From: Labia minor
Lineage: Eukaryota; Arthropoda; Insecta; Dermaptera; Spongiphoridae
NCBI GenBank assembly: GCA_963082975.1
Contig: OY720349.1
Coordinates: forward strand, 63,920,501 to 63,984,500
DNA: 64,000 nucleotides
Direction of reading: 5' to 3'
Part shown: positions 33,000 to 45,780 of the stretch, piece after piece
Position numbering within the stretch: the first letter of the stretch is position 1
Layout of the letters: each line of letters opens with the position of its first letter
The notes under the pieces: model-generated
Database searches by the model: none
What the model saw: only the letters and a program-made list of their open reading frames with translations
What the model was told of the DNA's origin: nothing
Position numbers and translations under genes: made by a program

Positions 33000-33196
33000 C
33001 TCTCCTTTATATATATTTCTGGAAAATGGAACACCCGCAGCTCAGCTCAGGAGTTACTTAAGATTCTAATTTCTTTTTTATTTTTCATCATTTGAGGTAC
33101 CCTTCACCTCAGAAAAATTTGGTTACCTTACTCCATGTAGTTTAGGCTCTGGAGTTTTTTGCGTACAGACGGACACTATCGTATTAAATATATAGA
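33000..33196 (-). mobile_element. Possible Helitron 5' end
   Basis: On the minus strand it begins TCTATATATTTAATACG, then GTCCGTCTGTACGC and CTCCAGAGCC, resembling the TC-TATATA starts of arthropod Helitrons. No 3' end recognised. Confidence 0.35.
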
Positions 33197-33199
33197 TAT

Positions 33200-35020
33200 G
33201 GTCAATTTTTCATTATAATATTAATAGATATTTTATAATTATTTACCAATTAACTTTCCGTATAATGTATTTATTACTGTCAAGCAATGAGCAAATTAAG
33301 TTTCTAGGTGAAGAAGGGTAGATATGACTAACATTCATATATAATAATTGAAAAAAAAATTATTAATCAAAAGGAATTTTTTATGTAGTTTTAATAGAGA
33401 AGCGCTTATCTCGATTGTTTTCTCATCAATGTTTTGTCATTCATGACAATAGGTCTACTGCATACTTTGTTCGACTTATATTAAAAATTTTATACATAAA
33501 TTTTCAACCTTTATGTATAATACATTTCACTTTCATTAAAAGGTCCAACAAAAAAATCGAATAACTGTACGAACTTCAAATGGGAATAGCGAAAACGCAT
33601 CACTATAACTACAGAAACATCGATAGACGAGACACAAAATTTCATACGGGCATAATGGGGAATTAGCCAAGAGGGAGTAGTCTTCAAGTAACGTTACTTA
33701 TATTCTAGCTTAGATGGACACAATATCCATGTATAATGTATTAAAAACTATCGTTCATAAATAGTTTATTAAAAAAAAAATAAAAATTTAAGTATTGGAA
33801 TTTAAAATTTTAATATATAAAATTAACAACAGCTTTTTGAGAACTTTCTTTTCCTCACCCTACCTAAAAGTACTGCATTTAGTTAATCAGCTTATGAATT
33901 TAGATAGAATCAAAACCATTCATTATTAAAATCAATCAGTTAATATCCCAATATCCTGGTCTCGATGACTTGATTGATTTTATTATAAATACAATCAATC
34001 AATGAAAATTTCAAAAGCTTATCAATATTACTAATAGTATATCATGAATAAATGTCTAATATTTAATACATAAAATAGATAATATATTGAAGAACTGTTG
34101 TTGCCTTATTATTAATTCAAAAATTAAATCAGTATTTGCTTTACTCTCTCAATAGATTTAATATTCAATCGATTTCTTGAAAAATTTATGAAATTTTCAA
34201 TTTTTATTCTAATCCTTAACATCTAATGTTTTCTTCTTTATTATTTAAAAAAAATAATAATAATAATTTATTTTAAACGTAAATAAAAAGATGTATCGTA
34301 TTATAGAATGTTTTCTCTCTCAGTCACTCATTACTAAAACAAATATCAACATGCATGACAGATGCAGTATTGGTGACTCATTGAATATTTTTATGCATGC
34401 AAATTATTAAAGAGCTGGGTTTTAGTGATAATATAGGTCAATAAACTAATATAATTACATTTATAATAATTAATTAGAAGATAGGATAGAATTAGAAATT
34501 CAAGCATTTTGAATTGAATGTTTAATAGTATTATAACATCTGACTGATCGGCAAATATTCGTTAAATAGGTGTTCAATCCTCAACTTTGATCTCTGACCT
34601 GATATAAAGGGGAATGAATCAAATGATGATTAAATATGTGAATTATATTAATTGTATATTGGGAACATTGGTCATCTAAAATTATGCGCACAATCGTTTT
34701 CTGGACATTTTCTAAAAGCCATGTTTAGTCAAATATACGTATACCTATACCAATGATGAATTTAAAAAAACATTTAATCATACATATCAAATTAAATTAA
34801 ATGTCATAACAAGGAGTTATATTATATTCCCTTGAAAATATAACAATGCAATATTCAGGTTCATTCCAGGTTATCAATTTAGTAATTACATAATGCATAA
34901 TATTGCAAAATAGTAATTTTAATATAATAGAGATTATTTTGAAAAATAGTAATTATCTATAAATATAGTATATGTTTATATTATATTAATAAGAGCTTAT
35001 TTAATTTGTTATTCAAAAAC
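33200..35020. other. AT-rich non-coding DNA
   Basis: Nothing assigned. Confidence 0.5.
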
Positions 35021-35029
35021 CGGGGTTTC

Positions 35030-35064
35030 ATTCAAAAAGTCACGGACTTGTTGACCTGCCCTCG
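35030..35064 (-). mobile_element. Solo mariner terminal repeat
   Basis: CAAAAAGTCACGGACTTG then ACCTGCCCTCG next to TA. Complemented, it matches the TIR at 45621-45655 (shared GTCCGTGACTTTTTGAAT). No transposase or partner end nearby. Confidence 0.6.
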
Positions 35065-35505
35065 TAACTCATTTAAATTAAATAAATTATTCTAAAAGTT
35101 ATCATTTTAACTAATTTAATTTAAATCATGTTTAATTATTTTGTAAAAAATAAGATATGTTATTTTTTAATTTAAATGAATATCAAATAAAGTAATGGCG
35201 ATATTGTTTTTGAAGAGATACATGTATATATAAATCAATAATCCAAATATAATAATAATGATAATCAGTCCCTTATATCACCGATTTAGTATTTTGAGGT
35301 GAAGAATCAACCTGAATTAGATTCTTTTAACATTCACACTATAACCTGAAATCATAAACCCGGTTAAATTTCTGTCAAGACTAAAAATTAGAAAATAAAA
35401 AAAAAATATAAAAAAAAACTTTTTAAAATTTATTTAAATGCACTAAAAAGGAGAAAATAATTTTTCCACACGCACCACGATTTCCTTATAATTAATCATA
35501 TCTAA

Positions 35506-35684
35506 AAAATGAAAGCGTGGGCGCCAAACATGCAGGGAAAGGAAAAGAAAACGAAGGACATTTCTTTGTATATGCACAAACCTTTCTGTTTTTTTTTTCC
35601 TTTTCCACTATAATTGATAACTATGTCTATTAGAAGTAGAATTTACGTTTTTCCTTGCATGTTTGGCGCCCACGCTTTCATTTT
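35506..35684. mobile_element. Inverted-repeat element with EGR/E2F-like arms
   Basis: Arms 35506-35540 and 35650-35684 are inverted copies with 34 of 35 matches and a 109-nt spacer. Each arm contains GCGTGGGCG (the EGR/Zif268 consensus) overlapping GGCGCCAAA (an E2F-type core), then CATGCA. It could be a short MITE or foldback element. No target duplication is clear and no second copy was seen. The spacer is A/T-rich and non-coding. Confidence 0.75.
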
Positions 35685-35689
35685 GTCGA

Positions 35690-38155
35690 TATTATTTTTT
35701 ATTATTATATATGATAGGTTGTAGCTTTCATTTGACCTTCATCATGTATATATATATAAAATAACTATTATATTATTAATACACAATTGTTCCTAATTGA
35801 CATTAGAACAAAAATTTTCAACAATTTCTTTCATTTTCTCTTTTTGAAATAAATGCTTTTTAATTTAAAATGATTTCAAATTATCTTAAGTTAAACATTT
35901 TTCTACTCCCAATAGAATTAACTTTTTTTTTAAATTATTTCTCATCAACATGGAGAATCAAAATAGAGGATATTTGTACTTATGTATAAAATATGTATTT
36001 GGATAGTGTATTTCTAATAAGTTAGATATTTCTATTTATGTGTCGTGTCTTTTATCAAATAGCTTGTATTGTTTATATTGGTCCCAATGGTAAATGCTTT
36101 GTTGTATAATATTTCGGCTCATTCTGTATAAACTAGCTAGTCAATACAAAAATGTATTATTTTATGAATGCTGAGGGATAAAAATAGGAGGTATTATTTT
36201 TTCTACTGGTTCTCGTTATTTTAAAATCAATTCATTTTTTTTTTTTTGCTTCTGAATTTTATATAAATTTTAATTGTATGGTCTGCCACTCATATATTCC
36301 GGTTCAATATTTTTGAATTAAAACAAGTGAATTCCAACAAATATAATTGTTTTTTTTTTTAATTAAAATGTGAAAAATAAAGTGAGTTAATATAATTTTC
36401 AAAGGAGAAGAAATGTCAATGGTACAGAGGCACTTTGTTATTTTGGAAAGGAGTCAAACAATCTTACTTACATATGTGTTAATGTGAAAATCGCATCAAT
36501 AACAACCATCGAGGTCAATGGTCCTTAACCGATTTTGATCAAGGGCCAATATCAACACGGTTGAGCACATGAAGGGTCACGCATATAGTGTGTATATTTT
36601 TACCTTTCAAGTTAATTCTATCCTTGTATACATATATAAAACATATTAAAATAAATATCAATCCACTTTTTAATTGTTTTCAGATTTATTTGTAGACATA
36701 AAAAAAAATTAATTTATATGAATATATGGAAATATACAAAAAATAGATATAAAAATAAATGAAAGATAGATACCGTACATGGATTAATAGTATGAGTTTA
36801 TTTTTATAAGATCGCAGAAACATTCTTTGCTAATATGAATATTAATGAAATATATTCTAGTGTAATATAAAGATTTGAATAATTGTAATTTTTTTAGTTT
36901 GATTTACATTTGATAATGTTTTCATTATTCTAAATATCGTGTGCTCCATTATTCAAACTCGTACATATATCAATATGTAGGTATATACAATGGAAATATT
37001 AATTAAAAATAATAAAATAATGAAAACACAAAAATACAAAAAAAAAAAAAAAAATCAAATAAAATAAAAAAATATCTTAATAAAAACAAATTTTTAAAAT
37101 TTTTCTTTATTTAAATAAACAACTCCCACGTCTTCTCCCCATGACTTTATTAAATATTGTCAATCAATAATTTGAAGCATTTTATAAAAAAAATATAGCT
37201 TAACAAAAATATAATTTTAATTAATGCTTATTGAACAAATTTCACAAATACAATCCTATTAATATACAAATTTAATTAATATTTAATAATGATAATAAAA
37301 TGAAGGTTGAATTTTTTTTAAATATCACATATTATTTATTACTTTTTATAATTTTAACTCCAAATTATTTTATTCTATTATTTACTGTTATTTTAAAATA
37401 TCAACTAATACAGGAGTAATAACTTTTTATTAATTTAGGCTTTAATAAATTAAATAAACATCGATGATTCTTTTTGACTTTATAAATATTATTTTTATAC
37501 TAGTTTCCCAAAATGGCGGACAGCGCTTCCTTAAATACAAAATATTATAAATAAAATAAAATTAAAAATATTTATGTTATATCCACAGTCCATACTTTCC
37601 TGTCTTTCAGTGCTAATGCAATACGCACGTCTAAGGGCTGTATGTTTTATGACTATTTTTTTTTTAATTAATATTCTTTTAAATTATTTGTAATTGTTTC
37701 ATATATATTTTGTTATTTATTTTAAATAATAATCTTAATTTTAAATATTCTTAGTTCATAGGGAATAATTTTTTTTAAATGACCAGATACTATAAATAAT
37801 ACACAACAACAAATAAATACTGTTATTGTTATATCTAATTTTTGTGAAATTATGAATAATGACAAATATTGAAAATTGTGTCAATTTCATTGGTGTATTT
37901 GTTTATATTTTAACTTTTATATAATCAATTATATAGATAGAAAAGGTATTACAATATATAATAATATTATAAAAATAAAATATAATAGTATAATTGAAAA
38001 ACGTGTTTTGCTGGTCCTGACATACAATCCAGGTATTTATTTTATTTTCTTTTTTAAATTCCTATAAAATTTTTGACCGGATATCCCGTTTAAACCACCC
38101 TTAACTTTGATTGTTATCTTAGACCGGGTTTAATATTAAGGGATCTAATAGTCAA
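35690..38155. other. AT-rich non-coding DNA upstream of the host gene
   Basis: No exon found. A hAT-like terminal string (GGTCCTTAACCGATTTTGATC followed by AAGGGCCAATATC) occurs at 36510-36555, without a partner. The frame at 37876-38067 is low-complexity. Confidence 0.45.
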
Positions 38156-38199
38156 TGTGAAGAAAGTGGTAAGGGTGTCACATTGGTTGCATGAGGGTA

Positions 38200-38350
38200 G
38201 GGGGTGTGTCATGATGGTGGGAGGGGTGGATGCGTGCGCAACCCGCGCGCTCTCCACTCAAAAGCGCTCAGTTCTCTGGCAGCCGTCAGCGGTTTCGTTC
38301 GTTTCTCTCAGTCGATTCTATCTCGTGCACACTTTACTCTCTCTCACTCA
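38200..38350 (+). promoter_or_regulatory. Candidate core promoter and transcription start region
   Basis: Composition changes abruptly to CpG-rich DNA (GCGTGCGCAACCCGCGCGC at 38231). Two arthropod initiator matches, TCAGTT (A at 38270) and TCAGTC (A at 38310), lie 500-550 bp upstream of the signal-peptide ATG. No TATA box is placed properly, and I could not confirm a downstream promoter element. Open frames here (38157-38447) are taken as UTR/promoter shadows. Confidence 0.4.
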
Positions 38351-38813
38351 CTCCATTCGCCCTCGCTCACTTCTTTTTCACTTACAATCACATACATTTA
38401 TCTCATTGATATGCCTCTTGTGTGTTAAACTCGCGTTCGTTATTTAGACGGTCCGTTGACGTGAATTATCCACACCCCAAAAGGTGACACCCTGATCTCG
38501 GCCAACCTCTCTGGTGATGCCCTGATTATTATCAAACACCATCAAATACATTCCATTTTGTGAATCAGTGTTATTTTAATTATTATTTTTTTTATTTATT
38601 TTTTTTTTCTTGAATATAATATTGAATATTGAAATTTATATTTACGTTCTTTACGAATACTTATTGTGTGAGTTTAATAGGAGTGACAATCTCTCTCTCG
38701 CTCTTTTTTCTGTATCTATTTTGTTCTAAGACAGTGACAGTGACAGTGAATGGGGAAAGTGGGGTGAAATTTTGACGAGAAACGACAGCCGAGAGACCCA
38801 CCTGCCGTCAATC

Positions 38814-38880
38814 ATGTCCTCCTGCTGCTGGTGGCTGTTCCTGGTGATCACCGCGGTCGCCTCAGCAACTCAAATACAAG
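38814..38880 (+). CDS. First coding exon of a secreted or membrane protein (signal peptide)
   Basis: ATG at 38814 (context CAATC-ATG) opens 22 codons plus one base: MSSCCWW, a hydrophobic core LFLVITAVA, a small-residue cleavage site ASA, then TQIQ, and AAG|GTAAAT, a good splice donor at 38881. An in-frame TAA at 38727 precedes it and no other in-frame ATG lies between. An intron in phase 1 just after a signal peptide is typical of receptors and extracellular-matrix proteins built from phase-1 modules (Ig, EGF, FN3). GC-rich codons contrast with the flanks. The gene cannot be named; the mature protein lies beyond the window or in exons I could not recognise. Confidence 0.72.
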
Positions 38881-41800
38881 GTAAATACAACAATGGTAAC
38901 TCGAGAGGCGACTAATGACACCCTCATCGTCCATTTAAACCTTTTTTTCTATTTACTTGTATACTTATATTTACCCTTAATAATATAAACTATAAAAAAA
39001 AACTAAAAATTTAATTTTAAATCTTATATCGTTTATATTATTTATTATTATTATTAATAATAATAAAATTACCTAATTATGATTATAATTTCATAGAGAG
39101 GATTTATGGTTCCCAAAATAATACTCAATTGAAGTGAATTTTTTTCATTAATTAAACCATCATTGCTATACTTTTCTACAAAATAGCATTTCTTTTTTTA
39201 ATTCAATAAATTGGATTTTTATCATCTCCTATGTAATATACATTTTGACAACCTAAGATTGTTTTTTTTATATTTTAAATGTAAAAATAAAAGATATATA
39301 CAAAACATTTCAATCACGAACATTTTGTTTATTTTATAGTGATGGGATTAAGATTTCTTTTTTTTAATCTAAACATTTTTTTCTAAATCTTTAGCATATG
39401 TTGTTATTATTTATTTTATTATTAAAAAAAAGAATGCTTAGGTATATACTAAAATTTAATTAAATATATATGAGAATTTTTTTTCTTTAATAAAAATATT
39501 TGAGGATCAATGAAATTCTTCATATTTACAGATTTCTAATTAAAATATGACTATATATATATATAAAGAATTAATAAACTTTTCAATCATCCATACAGTG
39601 ATCGTTTTCAAGTTTTATTAGCAAGCTACTGAGTTGGAGGAGGAGGAGTAGAAAGGGGATTCTCTATTAATAAACTACCAGTAAACGTTACCGCTACTAA
39701 TTTTTTTTTTTTTTTAATTAAAATTTTGAATTAGTAAATTATTATATAAAATTGGTATTGGAATTAAATTGGGTATCGTCGAAAGTCATTAATAAAAAAA
39801 TAATTTTCAGTTTATTTAAATCTAAATATTTTTAATAAAAAAATATATGATTTTTATTAAAATTCATTTATAGGGAAATTAGAAAAATATTCATTTTTCA
39901 CTCTTTCATTTGTTAGTTATTTTAATTTTTTATATTAATTCTTATAGTTATACTTTTTATTTTATTTATTATTATTTTTTTTTTTTTTAATATTTTTCAT
40001 TAACTCGTGTCAATTTGAAAGAAAATCTTTGATAACCAAACATCCTAATAAATACAAAAAGGACCTTTTTCTAAATATTTTCAATTTATCTTTACAATTG
40101 ATCTTAGAAATATTAAATGTTTAGGTAAATATTTTCAAAAAAATACTTTTTTTGTTTATTTGTTCATTGTTTTATTATTATTATTTTTTTTTTTTTTTTG
40201 AAACAAAATATTATAGGAAAATACATAATGAAATTATTTTCTTCCCATAATATTCACTTCAAGATCTAAATATTAATTACGATCATATATTATATTTATT
40301 TATTATTTTCAGAGATTAGATACTATTTTTCGCCTAGTTATTGGAAATTAAATTTTAATTAAACCTTTTTTGGACTTCGAGATATTTTATTATACCAATG
40401 ACTAAGTTTTCAAAATTCTTTATAATATATTATAAAAAAAATAATATTTTAAAATAAAAATTTTAACTTAAGTTTATAAACAATAGATAATGAATGCTAC
40501 ATTATAAATTTCTTATTATTGCCATTTTGATTTTTCATGTTGATCAATTGATAAATTAAATAATAATAGCCTAAAAAAATTGTTAATAGAGTTTATAAAT
40601 AAATATATGCACGTATATTAGCTAGATAAAAATATCTTTAAACAAAAAGACGCATTAAATAGTAATTATTCTATTCCTTCATGACTAATTAAATATTTAA
40701 CTATATTTATAGTTATTTTTACTTGTTTTTTCTTAATTAATAATTATATTTAGAGATATTTAAATATATTTTTTATTTAGAAAACTTGTTTTGATAAATT
40801 TAATATAAAATTTCTTTTTAAAAATAAATGTTGATATGATAAGATTAGTTTTTTTTAAGAAAATTTTTTTAATAAATTTTGGAGAAATGATAAATTATTT
40901 AGTATTATATTATCAATTGTAATTAACTAAATAATAAAAAAAATTGAATAAAAAATTATAATATAATCGAAGAAATTATCTTTAAAATTTATTTGAAATT
41001 CTTTATCTAAATATATATTATAAGAACTAGAGGGCATTTTGTGTAAAAAAGTTTCGAAAAGAATTATTTAATTATTAAATAAATAATATTAATAATTTTC
41101 TGAGAAAGATAAATTAATACATGGAATTATTGAAATTGCATTACATTTTTTTATTTAGCCTCGCTATAGTTACGCAGCAATATAATTAATATATATTTAA
41201 ATTAATATTGTCATATATACCATTCAATTGTGTGTTTAATTCTATATAATGCAAATAAATAAATAAATATAAAAGAAAATATAATAATAATTATTGAATC
41301 ATTTTTATAATTAAAATTTGATTTAGAAGCTAAAAAATTGTTACAAAATGTATAAATAAAAAAATACAACATAAAATCTGTTAAGTACAATATTAGATTA
41401 TTTTATATAGAAAATTTGCTTAATTCAGAGTAAAAAAATACTGAAATAATTAAAAGAAAATAATATTAATAAAAAAATGAATTTAATTCTTCGGTTGAAG
41501 CTCTTATATTATGTATACCCATTATATATGAATTTATTATTAGATATTATCATCTTGATTGAAATTTTAATAAAAAACATTTAATGTTTTTAATTCTATA
41601 AAATTTTGAACTATTTTATATAATAATGTGATTTAAAAAAAAAAAATTTTAAAGTTTTTTTTTTTTTTAATTATTTTAAATATTTAGTCTTATTTGTAAT
41701 ATTGATAGGAAATATAATAACAATATATTATTTATTATCATTTTAGAATTAAAATTAAAAATAATCATTTTAAAATGAATAAAAATAGGAGAAAATGCAA

Positions 41801-43047
41801 AATTTAAATTGAATTTAAAACAATAAAAATCTACCTGTAGCGAAAAATAATATACCTAATATTTATTTTGAAAAACATTTCATTGCTTTATTCCATTTAC
41901 GTATCTATACCAATGCTAATTTTGCACAAATTAAGTATAAAATATACACTAAAATTTATTAAAAACCAATTTATTAGTTAAATATTATTAAAATATTAAT
42001 TATTAATTTTTATAAGAGGTTTGAAATAATATATAAATTATCTTTTTATATAGAAAATGGAGAATCCGAATATTTTTTATTATCTTACAATTCATTTATA
42101 TATAATTTCATTCGAGAAAGTTTTTTTGGTCTCTTAATAAATTATCGTATTATTCCCTTCCCCTTAATAGGGCTTTGAAAAATCATTTCCTAAGTACATC
42201 GACAGACGAACAGCTTATTATATTATAAAAACATTATTTTTTTATATAATTTTTTTTATAATACTTTCACAGTAAATTTCTTATATTTTTAAATTATTAT
42301 ATATATATCTATGTGTACTTCATCTTATATTTTTTTCTTCCCTCTTTATTAATTTTTAATCGTATTTGCAAATACTTTTTTTTTATTCTCAAGTTATTAT
42401 TATTATTTTTTATTACATTCTAAATTATTTAAAAGATTAAAGATTGATAGGAAAAATTGATTTTTGATAAAATGAAAATTGGAATCTACTCTTATATAAA
42501 ATCTGATAAGGGTGTGTAGCGCCGTGTACCGTGGCGCCATCTCAACCCAATCAATTGCCGTAATCTCGATTTCTCATTCCAATTTACAATCCTTTTATTC
42601 TAATCCATTTTTTATTTTATAATATATTATACAGTAATTCATTTCAATCGTAAAGATTAAAATTAATTTGTAAAAGATAATTATAGTTAAATATTTCATA
42701 TTATATATATTTATGAAGATTTACTTAAATATTTTAAGAAAATTAAATTTTTACATCATTGTCAGAATAATTTTCAAATGCATTCTCTGAATATTTATCC
42801 AAGAAGATATATTTTCTATAATAACATGTAATCCATCACTATTTTATTTACTAGATGATAATCTTTTCATTTGAAATTTCTTGAATATTTTATTATAATC
42901 ACTATTTCTGATCAATTATTTCTATATAAAATCCAAGGTTATAAATTAAATTATTCTCTATAAATTAATTCATGAATATTTTCCCCACTAGATGATTTTT
43001 TTAAACCATTAATATGTGTGATATGAAAAGTAAAGTATTTTAATATA
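38881..43047 (+). other. Start of presumed long first intron
   Basis: From the GTAAAT donor onward the DNA is extremely AT-rich with homopolymers. No exon on the + strand and no transposon terminus is recognised up to the Helitron at 43048. Confidence 0.5.
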
Positions 43048-43684
43048 TCTTATATATAAAATTCTCGTGTCACAAAACTTTGAAATGATACTCTTCCGAA
43101 ACGGCTGGACCGATTCTTATGAAATTTTTTATGCATATTCAGTAGGTCTCAGGGCATGTTAGACTTCCTTTATTAAACCGCTAATTGCTAAGGTGTGTCC
43201 AGGAGGTGGAATTTAAATAAAATTAGTTTAGTTACAATGCTAGATCATAGAGGCGCTGGTGACGATAATTTGACTTCTATACATACCCTTATAGGATAGT
43301 TGCAAACAAAAGTGGTTTTTGGGTGAACCGTCTAAGGCGTTATCTTATGACTTTGCACTCTCAGTTCGAAACTCGCAAAGGCACATTTTTTTTAAGTGTT
43401 ATATATTTTTTTTACAAATTTATTAATTTTTATTATTTTAATAATTTATTAAATAATTTTATTTTATTAAATTAAATTTTATTATTAAATTTTATTTTAT
43501 TAAATTAATAATTATGCCAATTAATTTTTTTTGCATAAATAAACATATATAAAAAACTATAGAGATGGGACAGGGTAGGAGTTAGATGGTTATAGCTCAG
43601 AATAGGGACACTCGGGGGGGGGGGTACAGGGGGCGGAGCCCCCGTCTAGGTGTGGAGAGCGCCGAAGGCGCTCGGAGCAGCTAG
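43048..43684 (+). mobile_element. Complete short non-autonomous Helitron
   Basis: 5' end TCTTATATATAAAATTCTCG directly after an A, followed by CTTCCGAAACGGCTGGACCG, typical of insect Helitrons. The 3' end has hairpins GGGGGC-GGA-GCCCCC and GAGCGCC-GAA-GGCGCTC, then GGAGCAG and CTAG, followed by T. Insertion between A and T without target duplication fits rolling-circle transposition. At 637 bp it has no Rep/helicase. A short LINE-like tract at about 43560-43612 (GAGATGGGACAGGG, GGGACACTCGG) lies before the 3' end. Confidence 0.9.
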
Positions 43685-44919
43685 TATATATATAATATTT
43701 TTAAAAAATTGTTAATTAAAAAAAAGTAATTTTTGATAAAATATTTTAATATATAAAATATACTTCCTTTTATGATATTTATTTTCAAATTAAAATACCA
43801 TTGTAATTTTTTTTTATAAAATTTCTATTTTTTATTAATAATTTATTGATATATCTTATCATATTTCTAGATAAAGTACACTGTTTATGTTTATTTTATT
43901 TTATTTTTATTTTCTCAATATATATAATGTTATTTGGACCACATTTTATTAGAAATTTAAATTAATTTAAATGGGATTCAATTTACAAAGAAACTTAAAA
44001 AGAAATTGAAGCGCTACCTAATAAAGATCTTGGAAAACGTATTTTTATATAATTTTTCTTAAATCATTGTGGGAAGCCTATACCATAGGAGACTTTCAAA
44101 ATAAAAAATCAATTTTTATCAATAATTAAACAAATAAATAATAAATAAAAATTTAAATAAATAATTAATATTTAATGATAGGGTTATATTTCAATTCTGA
44201 TAATTTCAATAACTAAAGATTTTACCTCATATTATAATAGTCACAATTTTGATAGATATTTTATAAATACTTACACACTTATAATTAAGATATTCTTTAA
44301 ATAATTTCACATTTTTTTTCTTTTAGTTTAAATAAAAAACATTTGAAACAGAATTCGGGATTAACAAAAAAAAGTTCATTAATTTTTATATTCAATTATT
44401 GGAATTTCCAAGGCCCGATAGAAAGATTCGTGATTGGCTTTATTAAGCCGCGGCCTATAATATAAAAATGGACATAGATTATAAATTTCAACATTAAAAA
44501 AAATTGGTGTTATATATATATATATATATATATTATATGTTCATTTCAATTATTATTTCTGTTCTGTCTCCATTTGTTCATCCTTCTCTTATATTAAATC
44601 TAAAGACTACGCCTTTTACTGAATCCTAGTTTATATTCATATTTAAATATATATTTATATATGAATCATGAAAAGTTTGAAAATTAAATTATTGATTAAT
44701 TAGGATGTTAATTAACCACTCCACCACCATTATTTTTATTCTCACCCTTTTTAATGATAATAAATAATAGTAGATAGTTTAGACAAAAGGGAGTGCGAAT
44801 ATTGTATATGCGTCGGGAGTGTTTTGTGGTGAGTCAGGCGACCTAAGTCATTCTCACCGCTCTCGCATTCTCCTTCTCCCCCCTTCTTTTTTATATTTTT
44901 CCTTTTAGCGAGCGAAAAC
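43685..44919. other. AT-rich intronic DNA with a GC-richer patch
   Basis: An AT microsatellite is at about 44514-44532. 44790-44880 is a less AT-biased patch with pyrimidine-rich strings. GGCCCGATAG...GCCGCGGCCTATA at 44411-44460 resembles a transposon end but has no partner. Confidence 0.4.
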
Positions 44920-44925
44920 ACTTAC

Positions 44926-45014
44926 CTAGGGTCATGAACTCTAACGAAAAAGTTACATTAGAGGTTATATGCACCGTAATTACTAAACAATGATGGCACT
45001 CACACTCCAACTCT
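44926..45014 (-). CDS. Candidate internal exon on the minus strand
   Basis: On the minus strand a TTTGCACTTTACAG acceptor and a consensus CCTAG|GTAAGT donor bracket 89 bp that stay open in one frame: ELECECHHCLVITVHITSNV then TFSLEFMTL. The donor is among the best matches to consensus in the window. The residues are unrecognised. It would belong to an antisense gene within the presumed intron, or be a pseudo-exon. Confidence 0.25.
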
Positions 45015-45620
45015 CTGTAAAGTGCAAAGTAATTTCCAAGTGGCTGATAACGAAAAATAACGAAAAATTCAAAGAGATTAATCAACAAGTTTTTTTTTTA
45101 TCTCAAATAAGAAAAAAAAATTTCGAAAATAACTCAAAACCGATAAACAAATCAAATTAAGACAAGAATAAAATTGTAATTTCGTTTTGTTTTTTTTTTT
45201 TTGGTCAAATGATTAGGTTTATATATTTATATATACCTTCATATATTATTCCTTAAGAATTCATTTCTTCATTGCATGTCAGGAGGTGATTGGTCTATAA
45301 GAAACGTCTTGTGGCTTGCCCAAACTTTTATTCAAACTTTTAAACAATTAAATTGACTACTATCATATATAATTCAAATAAAAATTATTAATTATATACT
45401 ACTTCAAAACATAATGAAGAAGTAGCTGATAAGTATCTTTGATAACAAAGTTCAATAATCTATAAATATTATTTTAGGATTAATATTGAATTTTTAAAAT
45501 TTAAAATTAAATATATATATGAAGGTACTATTATTAGAATTGAATTATAATTATCTAAATGAAACCAAAATATATTAGTACATTATAATCTGTGAACATT
45601 ATAAATTATTATTATTATTA

Positions 45621-45780
45621 TGAGGGTAGGCCAATTAGTCCGTGACTTTTTGAATTTCGCGTCTCTTAAATGAAATGGCAACACTTCTCCTGCCAGCAAA
45701 CAACTATCAGCTGACTCGTGACGAAATTTGAACCAGCTGGGTCTTTTAGTTTTTGTTTGACATGTTTTATATGAAACATC
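45621..45780 (+). mobile_element. mariner 5' end fragment
   Basis: TGAGGGTAGGCCAATTAGTC then CGTGACTTTTTGAAT beside TA, followed by a CTGCCAGCAAACAAC / AGCTGACTCGTGACG leader-like stretch. The TIR matches that at 35030. No transposase is identifiable downstream. Confidence 0.5.

Noticed and set aside
38157..38447. Two overlapping + frames of 96 and 74 codons
   Set aside because: They lie over the CpG-rich start region; no domain, poor start context, and the signal-peptide ATG further downstream fits better.
44411..44460. GGCCCGATAG...GCCGCGGCCTATA as a transposon
   Set aside because: Only a 5-bp outer inversion and no partner end or duplication; too weak to annotate.
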